Below, one piece after another: positions 36,189 through 44,751 of a DNA stretch of 64,000 nt (position 1 is the stretch's first letter; each line of letters starts with the position of its first letter). The notes under the pieces were generated by a model. It saw only the letters and a list, made by a program, of their open reading frames with translations, ran no database searches and was not told the origin of the DNA. A program made the position numbers and the translations under genes. The DNA comes from Flavobacterium antarcticum DSM 19726 (GTDB lineage Bacteria > Bacteroidota > Bacteroidia > Flavobacteriales > Flavobacteriaceae), in assembly GCF_000419685.1 (NCBI RefSeq), contig NZ_ATTM01000006.1, forward strand, positions 186,001 to 250,000, given 5' to 3'.

Positions 36189-37493
36189 CTATACTGGTGC
36201 TGCAATTTCCATTAAAAAAGCAGCAAGTAAGGCGCCGTAAGTTCCGGCAACATATCCAAAAACTGCAAGTAAGACGCCAACGCTTGCTAACGAAGGATGA
36301 AATGCAGCTGCAATAATTGGTGCAGAAGCTGCTCCACCAATATTCGCTTTACTTCCTACAGCAAGAAAGAAAAATGGTGCTTTGATGAGTTTGGCAACGA
36401 TCACCAAAAGCAACACGTGGATTGCCATCCAAATCAATCCTACAACCAACAATCCCGGATTGCTCATCACAGAACCCAAATCCATTTTCATTCCGATAGA
36501 AGCGACTAAAACGTAAATGAAAACACTTCCTATTTTACTTGCTCCAGCACCTTCGTACCTTTTAAGTTTGGTATAGGACAATGCAATTCCCAATGCGGTT
36601 GCAATTGTTACCATCCAGAAGAAGCGGTCGCCAAAAGTAGATGCAAAACTAGTTGGATCATTTACAACTTCAAAATTGGCTTTCAATACATCAGAAATCG
36701 AGTTGCTTCCCCAGTGTGAAAGTCCAACAGCTGTAAAGGCAATTCCGAGAATAATCATCAAATCCGTTAGTGTAGGATTTCGAGTTACATTATCGGCATA
36801 TTTGGTCATTTTATCTTTCAATTCATCAATAGAACTGTTGTCTGCTTTTAACCATTTGTCGATTTTTTCTTTTCTGCCAATTCCGAACAACAAAACCGCC
36901 ATCCAAATATTCGCCACAACAATATCTACCAAAACCATTGCACCGTATTTTTCCTGGTTGTATTTGAAAACTTCAAGCATTGCCGCTTGATTCGCTCCTC
37001 CTCCAATCCAACTTCCCGCTACCGTAGAAAGTCCACGCCAAACCGCATCAAATCCTGCACCTCCAACTGTTTCAGGAGAAAAGATGGACATAATTAAAAC
37101 AGCAATGGGACCGCCGATAATTACGCCAATTGTTCCTGTAAAAAACATAATTAACGCTTTTGGCCCCAACTTGAACATTGCTTTCAAGTCAATACTCAAC
37201 GTCATTAAAACCAATGCGGCAGGAAGCAAATACCGACTTGCGATAAAGTATATAGATGATTTCTTGGTAACAATTTCGCCATTCTCTCCTATTTCACTCC
37301 ATTCCGGAGCAATAATATTAAGCGAACTGAATATAGAAGGAAGTAAATAACACATTAATAAGGAAGGAAAAATAACGTAGAATTTTTTCAAATAGCCTTC
37401 TTTAATAGAGGAAGTGTAAAACACAAACGCCAACAAAAACATTAGTAATCCATAAACGATGGTGTCGTCTGTAATAAAAGGTGCGGTTTTCAT
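36189..37493 (-). CDS. DUF819 family membrane protein
   Basis: A 434-residue inner-membrane protein with about ten hydrophobic helices. Family features include SLSTVAGSWIGGGANQAAMLEVF (helix-breaking glycine segment) and a late AVGSKANIGGAASAPIIAAAF block, typical of DUF819/YjcL proteins that resemble sodium-coupled transporters. Substrate unknown. The gene appears monocistronic. The 160 bases between it and the YhcG-type gene hold no recognisable feature. Confidence 0.88.
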   Translation of the reverse strand: MKTAPFITDDTIVYGLLMFLLAFVFYTSSIKEGYLKKFYVIFPSLLMCYLLPSIFSSLNIIAPEWSEIGENGEIVTKKSSIYFIASRYLLPAALVLMTLSIDLKAMFKLGPKALIMFFTGTIGVIIGGPIAVLIMSIFSPETVGGAGFDAVWRGLSTVAGSWIGGGANQAAMLEVFKYNQEKYGAMVLVDIVVANIWMAVLLFGIGRKEKIDKWLKADNSSIDELKDKMTKYADNVTRNPTLTDLMIILGIAFTAVGLSHWGSNSISDVLKANFEVVNDPTSFASTFGDRFFWMVTIATALGIALSYTKLKRYEGAGASKIGSVFIYVLVASIGMKMDLGSVMSNPGLLVVGLIWMAIHVLLLVIVAKLIKAPFFFLAVGSKANIGGAASAPIIAAAFHPSLASVGVLLAVFGYVAGTYGALLAAFLMEIAAPV

Positions 37494-37632
37494 ATTTTAC
37501 AATTTGGTCGCAAAATAGGAATTTTTTATTTAAAATTAGAAAGCTGTTGAGAAGGAAGAATCTTCAATATGTTTTCAGTTTTATCGCGAGAAGGGATTCG
37601 ATCGAGAGCGGGGCATTAAATTGTAATTTATT

Positions 37633-38394
37633 TTATTTGTACATTAAATTAATTACTTCTGAAGTATTATCGATATATTTTCTAGGATAGCCAGAAGTTC
37701 TTCTTCTTTGCTTTAACATTAAACTCAAAGCTTTCTCTTTCTCATTGATATCTATGTCATTTTGCAAATTTAAAGAACTAATCCAATTTAAATTAAGATG
37801 ATTTATCTTACCTGACTTTAAAGGTGTCAAACAGTCAATATAAAGTTTTTGAATATTTTTATTTACATTATATTCATCAAAATATCGCTCAACAGTGTCG
37901 TGAACTACTATACCATAGTAATTTACTTCCTCTTCCAAAAGATATGCATCTATTAAAGGTTGTCCAAAAAATATTTGGCTGCTAATATTTACACTCATTT
38001 CTCCAAAAGCTATCGCTCCTTTCATTGGAATTCCATCGATTAAAGATTGAGAAAATAACCAACCAACAGCAAAAGTTAATACTTCAAAACATTCTGGTCG
38101 ATCATCCTTTGTGAAAATAACGATTGAATCAGAAAAGCTGACTGTTTTAAGAGTATCAGAGTCATATTGTTCTGGTAGACTACTCGTGTTTTCCAAATCA
38201 TCCCTATGTTTAGATAGCTTATTTAATAATTCATAAATATCTTTATGAGAATTACGCATTACTAAATCTTTAAATCCCATAATATCCAAAAAGCAAACAA
38301 ATCTTTTAGAAGTTGGTGACCAAGACTTTTTGTATTTCGAGGATTGCTTATTCCTTGAAGCCTCGGCTACTATTGCTGATGTTTTTGGTCCCAT
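37633..38394 (-). CDS. Orphan class III nucleotide-cyclase-fold protein
   Basis: A 253-residue protein. I do not recognise a named family, but the core resembles a class III adenylate/guanylate cyclase domain. VCFLDIMGFKDLV (D37) matches the first metal-aspartate strand, VSFSDSIVIF (D89) matches the hairpin with the second, and GIPMKGAIAFGEMSV plus FFGQPLIDAYLLE match later core strands. There is no membrane segment or sensor domain. The first 30 residues are basic and Ser/Lys-rich. Related small cyclases occur in Pycsar antiphage systems, but no effector gene lies beside it. Activity is inferred. Confidence 0.55.
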   Translation of the reverse strand: MGPKTSAIVAEASRNKQSSKYKKSWSPTSKRFVCFLDIMGFKDLVMRNSHKDIYELLNKLSKHRDDLENTSSLPEQYDSDTLKTVSFSDSIVIFTKDDRPECFEVLTFAVGWLFSQSLIDGIPMKGAIAFGEMSVNISSQIFFGQPLIDAYLLEEEVNYYGIVVHDTVERYFDEYNVNKNIQKLYIDCLTPLKSGKINHLNLNWISSLNLQNDIDINEKEKALSLMLKQRRRTSGYPRKYIDNTSEVINLMYK

Positions 38395-38574
38395 TTTTAT
38401 AAATTACTTAAAAATACAATTTTTATAGTTTTCAATTTTGACGACTCAACTAGTATTGCAAATAATACAACTTTTACCATCAGTTCAAATGTAGTATAAT
38501 TGTTGATAAAACGAAAAAAAATATACAAAAGAGGTTAACTATTATTGCGATAATGCAGTCTAAACTATTGTAAT

Positions 38575-39276
38575 CTAAAAACAATTCGGACTTTCACTCA
38601 CAAACAAACTCATTGTAGAAGGAGAAACAAAAGGAATTCCCAAGCCCAAACCTCTTAAAATAAAAAGGCAACCGATTAATACGGCAACGTAAGGAATGAA
38701 TTTTTGAATTTTGTTGCGGAAATTTGGCGTAATAAATGAATTTACGTAAATCACAAGACTCATTAAGGGTATTGTTCCGAGTCCGAAAAGTGCCATGTAA
38801 AAAACGCCGTAAGTAATGCTTTGCATGGCAATGGCTCCAAAAAGTGCTACATAAACCATTCCGCACGGAAGGAAACCATTTAATAATCCGATGGTAAATA
38901 ATGATTTGTAACTTTTATTTTTGAATTGTTTTCCAAGTGAAGATTTTACTTTGGAGATGATTTTATAAACGGGTTTTGAGAAATTGTATTGGGCTAATTT
39001 GCGTTCGGGAACGAGGATAAACACAATCATTAAAACGCCTACAGCAATGGAGAGTTGTTGTTGCATTCCAGCTAGGAAGAATCCTTTTCCAAGTGCACCA
39101 AAAATGAATCCAATACTCGAATAAGCAGTTAGTCTTCCTAAATGATAAGTAGCTACTTGAAGACCTTTTCGCATGGAATTATTACGGTCCACCGGCAACA
39201 TCATGGCGATAGGTCCACACATTCCCACACAGTGAAAACTACTGATGAGTCCAAAAATAAAAGCTGTATACAGCAT
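38575..39276 (-). CDS. SafE/TauE-like membrane protein of the cbb3 oxidase cluster
   Basis: A 233-residue protein with about six transmembrane helices. The start has FGLISSFHCVGMCGPIAMML, with two cysteines in a helix, and the second half repeats the pattern in LLNGFLPCGMVYVALFGAI. This DsbD/UreH-like family regularly follows ccoH in Bacteroidetes, and copper handling or redox supply for oxidase assembly has been proposed. It is the last gene of the cco operon, ten bases after ccoH. Confidence 0.85.
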   Translation of the reverse strand: MLYTAFIFGLISSFHCVGMCGPIAMMLPVDRNNSMRKGLQVATYHLGRLTAYSSIGFIFGALGKGFFLAGMQQQLSIAVGVLMIVFILVPERKLAQYNFSKPVYKIISKVKSSLGKQFKNKSYKSLFTIGLLNGFLPCGMVYVALFGAIAMQSITYGVFYMALFGLGTIPLMSLVIYVNSFITPNFRNKIQKFIPYVAVLIGCLFILRGLGLGIPFVSPSTMSLFVSESPNCF

Positions 39277-39286
39277 TTCTTAGTAC

Positions 39287-39742
39287 TTATTTGATGTAGA
39301 TGACTTCTTTCATCTGATAACTTTTTGACTGGTATTCCCACTCAATAGTAATGTCCCAACGACCGCCTACCAAATTAGTTTTAGGTATGAGTAAAGATGG
39401 TTTTGACAATGAAATTGGAATTTGAAAATCCAATTTTTTGTTAGACGGTCGGTAAAGGGACACTGTTCCTTTAATGTCTTTTGGCACAAATACTGTTGGA
39501 AATTTAATTTCCATGGAGTCGGTCGTTTGTATCACTTGCGGTTTTTCAGTTAAATCTTCCGCATTTTGCATTCTAATATAATCCTCGCCGTACTTTGAGT
39601 CTTTCTTGTAGTATTCTTCCACAACCAACTCGTTATCGTACTTCGAATTAGATTGTACTTTAATTACAAAATACAGTATGAATGACATGAATAATGCAAT
39701 CGCAATTACAATCGATGTTCCCCAACCTATTTTAAATTTCAT
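39287..39742 (-). CDS. ccoH: Cytochrome cbb3 oxidase assembly protein CcoH/FixH
   Basis: A 151-residue protein with one N-terminal membrane helix (residues 7-28) and a periplasmic beta-rich FixH domain. That domain contains VSLYRPSNKKLDFQIP and GGRWDITIEWEYQSKSYQ. FixH/CcoH assists late assembly of the cbb3 oxidase. It lies five bases after ccoG in the operon. Confidence 0.88.
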   Translation of the reverse strand: MKFKIGWGTSIVIAIALFMSFILYFVIKVQSNSKYDNELVVEEYYKKDSKYGEDYIRMQNAEDLTEKPQVIQTTDSMEIKFPTVFVPKDIKGTVSLYRPSNKKLDFQIPISLSKPSLLIPKTNLVGGRWDITIEWEYQSKSYQMKEVIYIK

Positions 39743-39747
39743 ATTGT

Positions 39748-41169
39748 TTAATTAAATGTTCGTGGTCCTAAAAAGTTAGTGGTGGTCGTTTCTAACAGCA
39801 CGTCGCCATTATAAACCCCAATTTTCACTTTCGTTTTATTGCCATCCAACAACGCTTGATTGATTTCGATGAAAAAAGTTCCTTGCGAAACTCCCTCACG
39901 CTTCAATGTTAAATCTGATTTACCTACATTTTTGATCGTTCCTTTTGGTTCTAAAATTTCAAAATGCACATCCGTATAGTCTTTCGTAGTCTTATTTATG
40001 ACTTTATAAGTAAATACATTACTAATGTTTTCGCCTTTATGCTCAAACAATTGACCAGGTAATCTCAATATGGTAGCTTGAACGTCGTTTCTTAAAAACA
40101 ACAATCCAACAAATATTCCAATTAGAATGACTAGTAAAGCGGTATAGCCTTTCATTCTAGCCGTAAATACAAACGGTGCTTTTTTTACAATTTCATCTTC
40201 AGAAGCATAACGAATCAATCCTTTAGGCAAGTTTACACTTTCCATAATGGTATCACATTCGTCGATACAAGCGGTACAGTTTGTACATTCTAATTGCGTT
40301 CCGTTTCTGATGTCAATACCCATTGGGCAAACATTCACACATTGGTTACAGTCGATGCAATCTCCTTTACCTGTGGAAGCTCTGTCTTCTTTTTTGTTGA
40401 ATTTAGCGCGACCTTCTTCCTTTTCTCCACGAACAAAATCGTATGCTACATTAATGGATTTATTATCCAAAAGTACGCCTTGCAATCGACCGTAAGGACA
40501 AGCGATAATACAAACTTGCTCTCTAAACCAGACAAATACAAAGTAGAACACTCCTGTAAAAATCAACAGCGAAATAAAGTTGCTTGATTGTGCTAATGGA
40601 CCTTCTTCCATCATTTGGAACAATTTGTCGCTACCTACTAAGTAAGCGAGAAACACATTGGCAATCAAGAACGAAATCACAAAGAATATGAACCACTTGG
40701 TTACTCGTTTCCTGATTTTTTCGGCATCCCATTTTTGTTTATTCAAACGCATTTGAGAACCGCGATCGCCATCAATCCAATATTCAATTCGGCGGAAAAC
40801 CAATTCTAAAAATATGGTCTGTGGACAAATCCATCCACAAAATATCCGACCGAAAACAACCGTAAATAGGAGTAAAAACGCAACTCCAATTAGCATTGCA
40901 ATTACAAATAAGTAAAAATCTTGTGGCCAGAATGGGAATCCAAAAATGTTAAATCTTCTTTCGAGAATATTAAACATCATGAACTGGTTACCATTTACCT
41001 TTATAAAAGGTTGTACAACTAGAATGGTTAACAGGAGGTAACTTACGTATTGCCTGTATTTATAAAATCGGCCGTGCGGTTTTTTTGGAAAAATATATTT
41101 CCGATTCCCATCTTTATCTAACGTTCCTATCGTATCTCTAAACGATTCATCATCATAAGGCTCCGACAT
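39748..41169 (-). CDS. ccoG: Cytochrome c oxidase accessory protein CcoG
   Basis: A 473-residue membrane iron-sulfur protein. It has about five transmembrane helices, the FGRIFCGWICPQTIFLE and CIIACPYGR cysteine segments, and two [4Fe-4S] ferredoxin motifs, CIDCNQCVNVCPMGI and CTNCTACIDECD. A C-terminal immunoglobulin-like domain (about residues 360-470) completes the usual architecture. CcoG reduces copper for delivery to the CuB site of cbb3 oxidase. It is in the operon between ccoP and ccoH. Confidence 0.95.
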   Translation of the reverse strand: MSEPYDDESFRDTIGTLDKDGNRKYIFPKKPHGRFYKYRQYVSYLLLTILVVQPFIKVNGNQFMMFNILERRFNIFGFPFWPQDFYLFVIAMLIGVAFLLLFTVVFGRIFCGWICPQTIFLELVFRRIEYWIDGDRGSQMRLNKQKWDAEKIRKRVTKWFIFFVISFLIANVFLAYLVGSDKLFQMMEEGPLAQSSNFISLLIFTGVFYFVFVWFREQVCIIACPYGRLQGVLLDNKSINVAYDFVRGEKEEGRAKFNKKEDRASTGKGDCIDCNQCVNVCPMGIDIRNGTQLECTNCTACIDECDTIMESVNLPKGLIRYASEDEIVKKAPFVFTARMKGYTALLVILIGIFVGLLFLRNDVQATILRLPGQLFEHKGENISNVFTYKVINKTTKDYTDVHFEILEPKGTIKNVGKSDLTLKREGVSQGTFFIEINQALLDGNKTKVKIGVYNGDVLLETTTTNFLGPRTFN

Positions 41170-41186
41170 GATATTTAATTTTGTGT

Positions 41187-42104
41187 TTAATTAGTTGCCA
41201 CTGGGCTTTCTGCTGTTTCTGCTATACTATCATCCTTCCAGATTTCACCCTCTGCTTCTTTTGCGTCCGCAGGATTTGATCCTTGTAAAGACAAGACATA
41301 ACTTGCTACTTGCTGAATCTCTGTTGGTTTCAACATTGCTTTCCACGCTACCATACCTTTTCCAGAGCGACCTCCCTCCATCAATGTGTGATAAACATTT
41401 TTAATTCCACCTCCTAAAATCCAGTGTTCATCAGTTAAGTTTGGACCAATTTGACCACCACCATCAACCTTATGACAAGCTGCACAATTCATTTCATAAA
41501 TTGCTTTACCTTTTGACAGGGACGCTGCATCAGTAAGAACAGTCGCATTATCAGCATTCATTAAATCTGGAGCCGTTTTTTTGTATTCTTCTAATGCAAT
41601 TTGAGCTTCAGCAATTTCTTTTTGCAATTCCATTTCTTGGTTGTCTCCACCAAGCATTTCAAAATGAATAAAATAAGCAATACCCCAAATTACTGTACCA
41701 ATAAAAAGGTATTTCCACCATGGTGGCAAATCGTTATCTAACTCCTTGATACCATCGTAATCGTGGTCTAATAAAAGTGCACCTTCAGACTCCATTGGCG
41801 ATGATTTGGTTAACATGCCCATCATCTTTTTGTACCATTGGCTGTCGGTAAAGCTTACTTCTTCTTCCGCTTCTAAACTTTGTTTTTCTTCTTCGGAAAG
41901 CAGTTGATACGTAACGCGATCAACAGCACTAATCGTAACTTCAACTGCAATTAGTATAAACAGGAAGAATATTAAAAAGAGTGCAACCATCGGGTATTCT
42001 ATAAAAGCCGGTTTACTGCCGGAGTCTATAAAAAATTCCATTGTTAACGCCACTATAAAAAACAGCACGGGAACTCTTACATAAGCTGGAATAAGTTTTT
42101 TCAT
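41187..42104 (-). CDS. ccoP: cbb3-type cytochrome c oxidase subunit III, single-haem form
   Basis: A 305-residue protein. Two N-terminal helices (residues 9-60), a cytoplasmic loop, another helix (130-150), and a cytochrome c domain with CAACH at 207-211 and a methionine in GKGMVAWKAML follow in order. Proteobacterial CcoP has two CxxCH motifs, and this one has only one. Single-haem CcoP is usual in Bacteroidetes as far as I recall. It passes electrons to the CcoO part of the fused CcoNO. Confidence 0.93.
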   Translation of the reverse strand: MKKLIPAYVRVPVLFFIVALTMEFFIDSGSKPAFIEYPMVALFLIFFLFILIAVEVTISAVDRVTYQLLSEEEKQSLEAEEEVSFTDSQWYKKMMGMLTKSSPMESEGALLLDHDYDGIKELDNDLPPWWKYLFIGTVIWGIAYFIHFEMLGGDNQEMELQKEIAEAQIALEEYKKTAPDLMNADNATVLTDAASLSKGKAIYEMNCAACHKVDGGGQIGPNLTDEHWILGGGIKNVYHTLMEGGRSGKGMVAWKAMLKPTEIQQVASYVLSLQGSNPADAKEAEGEIWKDDSIAETAESPVATN

Positions 42105-42126
42105 GGTTCTGTGTTTTAAAATTTAA

Positions 42127-42294
42127 TTAATCGTTTAATGGAATTTGACTCATATCCTCAATCGCTTCTTTCTTGTAACCGTAAACCCATATTCCCAACC
42201 CTACGAAGAAGAAAAAGAAAATAAGCAGGGATATAATCGGATAGATTTCTATCCCTACTATTGTGTTAACATTGTGTTTTATTGCTTCAAACAT
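42127..42294 (-). CDS. ccoQ: Small cbb3 oxidase subunit CcoQ
   Basis: A 55-residue protein. It starts MFEAIKHNVNTIVGIEIYP, then has one membrane helix (ISLLIFFFFFVGLGIWV) and a basic-acidic tail (YKKEAIEDMSQIPLND). Size, single helix and position between ccoNO and ccoP fit CcoQ, which stabilises the oxidase. It starts four bases after the ccoNO stop. Confidence 0.88.
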   Translation of the reverse strand: MFEAIKHNVNTIVGIEIYPIISLLIFFFFFVGLGIWVYGYKKEAIEDMSQIPLND

Positions 42295-42298
42295 ATCT

Positions 42299-44488
42299 TT
42301 ATTTTTTAGCGTTATCTTTTACCTTAATATCTGTACCTAAACGTTGTAAGTAAGCAATAACTGCTACGATTTCACGATCGCTCATTGGTACAAATTTTTC
42401 TCCTTTTGCCGCAGCTACTTTCTTGCTGTTTTCGTAACTTTTTACAAAGTCAGGGTCTCCATGTAAGTTAGCTTCAATTCCTTTTGCTTGCTTAGCGATA
42501 ATTGCCATTGCATTTTTAACTTCAGCATCTGTATAAGGAACACCTAAAGTTTGCATCACTTCCATTTTTTTCTGGATCGTAGAATTATCTAAAGGCTCAT
42601 TGTCAAACAACCATTTATAACCTGGCATGATTGAACCTGCCGAAGTACTCTGTGGATCCCACATGTGGTTAAAGTGCCAGTTGTCGTTGTATTTCTGACC
42701 CACACGCATTAAATCTGGACCGGTACGTTTAGAACCCCAAAGGAATGGGTGATCGTATACATATTCTCCTGCCTTAGATTGTGGTCCGTAACGTTCTACT
42801 TCACTTCTAAAAGGACGTACTTGTTGCGAGTGACATCCCACACAACCTTCACGGATGTAAATATCACGACCTTGTAATTCCAGTGGTGTGTAAGGCTTAA
42901 CTGCTGCAATTGTTGGGATATTCGATTTTACCATTAAAGTAGGTACAATCTGAATAATTCCTCCAATTAAAATAGCAATTGTAGCCAAAATTGTCAACTG
43001 AATAGGCTTACGTTCCAACCAAGGGTGGAATTTCTCACCTTTTAATCTTCCTTTACTTATTGCCACTAAAGCAGGTGCTTCTGCAAAATCATCTTCAATA
43101 GGATCATTCGCACGAAGTGTTCTGTAAATGTTATAAACTAAAATAAGCATTCCTGAAATATACAGCACTCCACCAAACATTCTCATCCAATACATTGGCA
43201 TGATCTGAGTTACCGTTTCAAGGAAGTTACCGTACATTAATGTTCCATCTGGATTAAATTGTTTCCACATAGATGCTTGCAAGAATCCTGCAACGTACAT
43301 TGGCAACGCATATAATATAATCCCTAAAGTCCCTAACCAAAAGTGTAAGTTGGCTAATTTCGTAGAGAATAATTTTCCTTTTGTCATTCTAGGAACCAAC
43401 CAATAAATCATACCGAATGCCATGAATCCGTTCCAAGCTAAAGCTCCCACGTGAACGTGTGCAACGATCCAGTCGGTAAAGTGTGCAATTGCGTTAACGT
43501 TTTTAAGTGACAACATTGGTCCTTCAAACGTAGCCATACCGTAACCAGTAATCGCTACAACGAAGAATTTCAATACTGGCTCTTCACGTACTTTATCCCA
43601 AACACCTCTCAATGTCAATAATCCGTTAATCATACCTCCCCAAGATGGAGCTAGTAACATTAATGAGAACACAACACCCAAATTCTGAGCCCAGTTAGGC
43701 AATGCAGAATACAATAAGTGGTGAGGTCCAGCCCAGATGTAGATAAAAATCAACGACCAGAAGTGAATAATAGAAAGTCTATACGAATAAACAGGACGAT
43801 TTGCTGCTTTAGGAACGAAGTAATACATCAATCCCAAGAACGGTGTAGTCAAGAAAAAAGCTACCGCATTATGACCGTACCACCATTGTACCAAGGCATC
43901 TTGAACTCCTGCGTAAACAGAATAACTTTTCATAAAAGATACTGGCAAAGCTAAACTGTTGAAAATGTGTAAAACGGCAACTGTTACAAACGTAGCAAGA
44001 TAAAACCAAATCGCTACATATAAGTGACGCTCACGACGTTTCAACATCGTTCCAATCATATTTATCCCCATAACCACCCAGAACAATGCAATCGCAATGT
44101 CTATCGGCCATTCTAATTCAGCATATTCCTTTGAACTTGTATAACCTAAAGGCAAAGAAATTGCTGCAGCAACAATTACTAATTGCCATCCCCAGAAATG
44201 CAAATTACTTAAAAAGTCGCTGAACATTCTTGCTTTCAATAATCGCTGCATGGAATAATACATTCCGGCGAAAAAAGCATTTCCTACAAACGCAAAAATA
44301 ACTGCATTTGTGTGTAAAGGTCGTAGTCGTCCGTAACTCAACCAGGAAATTCCATCGGTTAAATTAGGAAATAAATACATTGTGGCTAATAATAGCCCGA
44401 CACTCATTCCTACTACTCCAAAGATGATAGTAGCATAAATGAATTTCTTTACAATTTTGTTGTCGTAGTAAAATTGTTCCATCTCCAT
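42299..44488 (-). CDS. ccoNO: Fused cbb3 cytochrome c oxidase subunits I and II (CcoN-CcoO)
   Basis: A 729-residue protein. Residues 1-480 are the CcoN haem-copper core with about 12 helices, histidine ligands in YGRLRPLHTNAVIFAF, VQWWYGHNAVAFFLTTPF and HHLLYSALPNW, and a VAHVHVGALAWNG segment. A final helix leads to the CcoO domain, with one c-type haem site CVGCH near 549-553 and a methionine in AGSIMPGY. The N-O fusion is characteristic of Bacteroidetes. It reduces oxygen with high affinity. The start follows the ccoS stop by one base. Confidence 0.95.
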   Translation of the reverse strand: MEMEQFYYDNKIVKKFIYATIIFGVVGMSVGLLLATMYLFPNLTDGISWLSYGRLRPLHTNAVIFAFVGNAFFAGMYYSMQRLLKARMFSDFLSNLHFWGWQLVIVAAAISLPLGYTSSKEYAELEWPIDIAIALFWVVMGINMIGTMLKRRERHLYVAIWFYLATFVTVAVLHIFNSLALPVSFMKSYSVYAGVQDALVQWWYGHNAVAFFLTTPFLGLMYYFVPKAANRPVYSYRLSIIHFWSLIFIYIWAGPHHLLYSALPNWAQNLGVVFSLMLLAPSWGGMINGLLTLRGVWDKVREEPVLKFFVVAITGYGMATFEGPMLSLKNVNAIAHFTDWIVAHVHVGALAWNGFMAFGMIYWLVPRMTKGKLFSTKLANLHFWLGTLGIILYALPMYVAGFLQASMWKQFNPDGTLMYGNFLETVTQIMPMYWMRMFGGVLYISGMLILVYNIYRTLRANDPIEDDFAEAPALVAISKGRLKGEKFHPWLERKPIQLTILATIAILIGGIIQIVPTLMVKSNIPTIAAVKPYTPLELQGRDIYIREGCVGCHSQQVRPFRSEVERYGPQSKAGEYVYDHPFLWGSKRTGPDLMRVGQKYNDNWHFNHMWDPQSTSAGSIMPGYKWLFDNEPLDNSTIQKKMEVMQTLGVPYTDAEVKNAMAIIAKQAKGIEANLHGDPDFVKSYENSKKVAAAKGEKFVPMSDREIVAVIAYLQRLGTDIKVKDNAKK

Positions 44489-44489
44489 A

Positions 44490-44678
44490 TTACACTTGTT
44501 TTTCAGGGGTTGTTTTAATTTGTTTTGGTTTTGTTTTTAATTCATCGTCAAAAAGCATTCTGACTGATGGTGTGTAATCGTCATCAAATTGTCCACTTTT
44601 TACTGCCGTAATAAATGCAATAAAAAACACAATAGCGATAACAATACTAGCGGATATTAATAAATAAATGACACTCAT
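44490..44678 (-). CDS. ccoS: cbb3 oxidase assembly protein CcoS
   Basis: A 62-residue protein: one membrane helix (VIYLLISASIVIAIVFFIA), then the family segment SGQFDDDYTPSVRMLFDD. CcoS is needed for insertion of cofactors into cbb3 oxidase. It is the first gene of the operon ccoS-NO-Q-P-G-H-safE, with its own Fnr-like promoter upstream. Confidence 0.93.
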   Translation of the reverse strand: MSVIYLLISASIVIAIVFFIAFITAVKSGQFDDDYTPSVRMLFDDELKTKPKQIKTTPEKQV

Positions 44679-44697
44679 ACCTCTAATTTGTGAGAGA

Positions 44698-44742
44698 CAA
44701 AATTACTTTGCTCAATTTCTAATTTATATGATAAATATCATA
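44698..44742 (-). promoter_or_regulatory. ccoS operon promoter with Fnr-like dyad
   Basis: On the minus strand the dyad TATGATATTTATCATA (44727-44742) is centred at 44734.5. A -7 element TAATTTTG lies at 44705-44698. Centre to the last base of the -7 element is 36.5, placing the dyad near -43. No -33 TTTG is present, which fits a promoter dependent on an activator. Confidence 0.65.
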
Positions 44743-44751
44743 CGTGACCTT

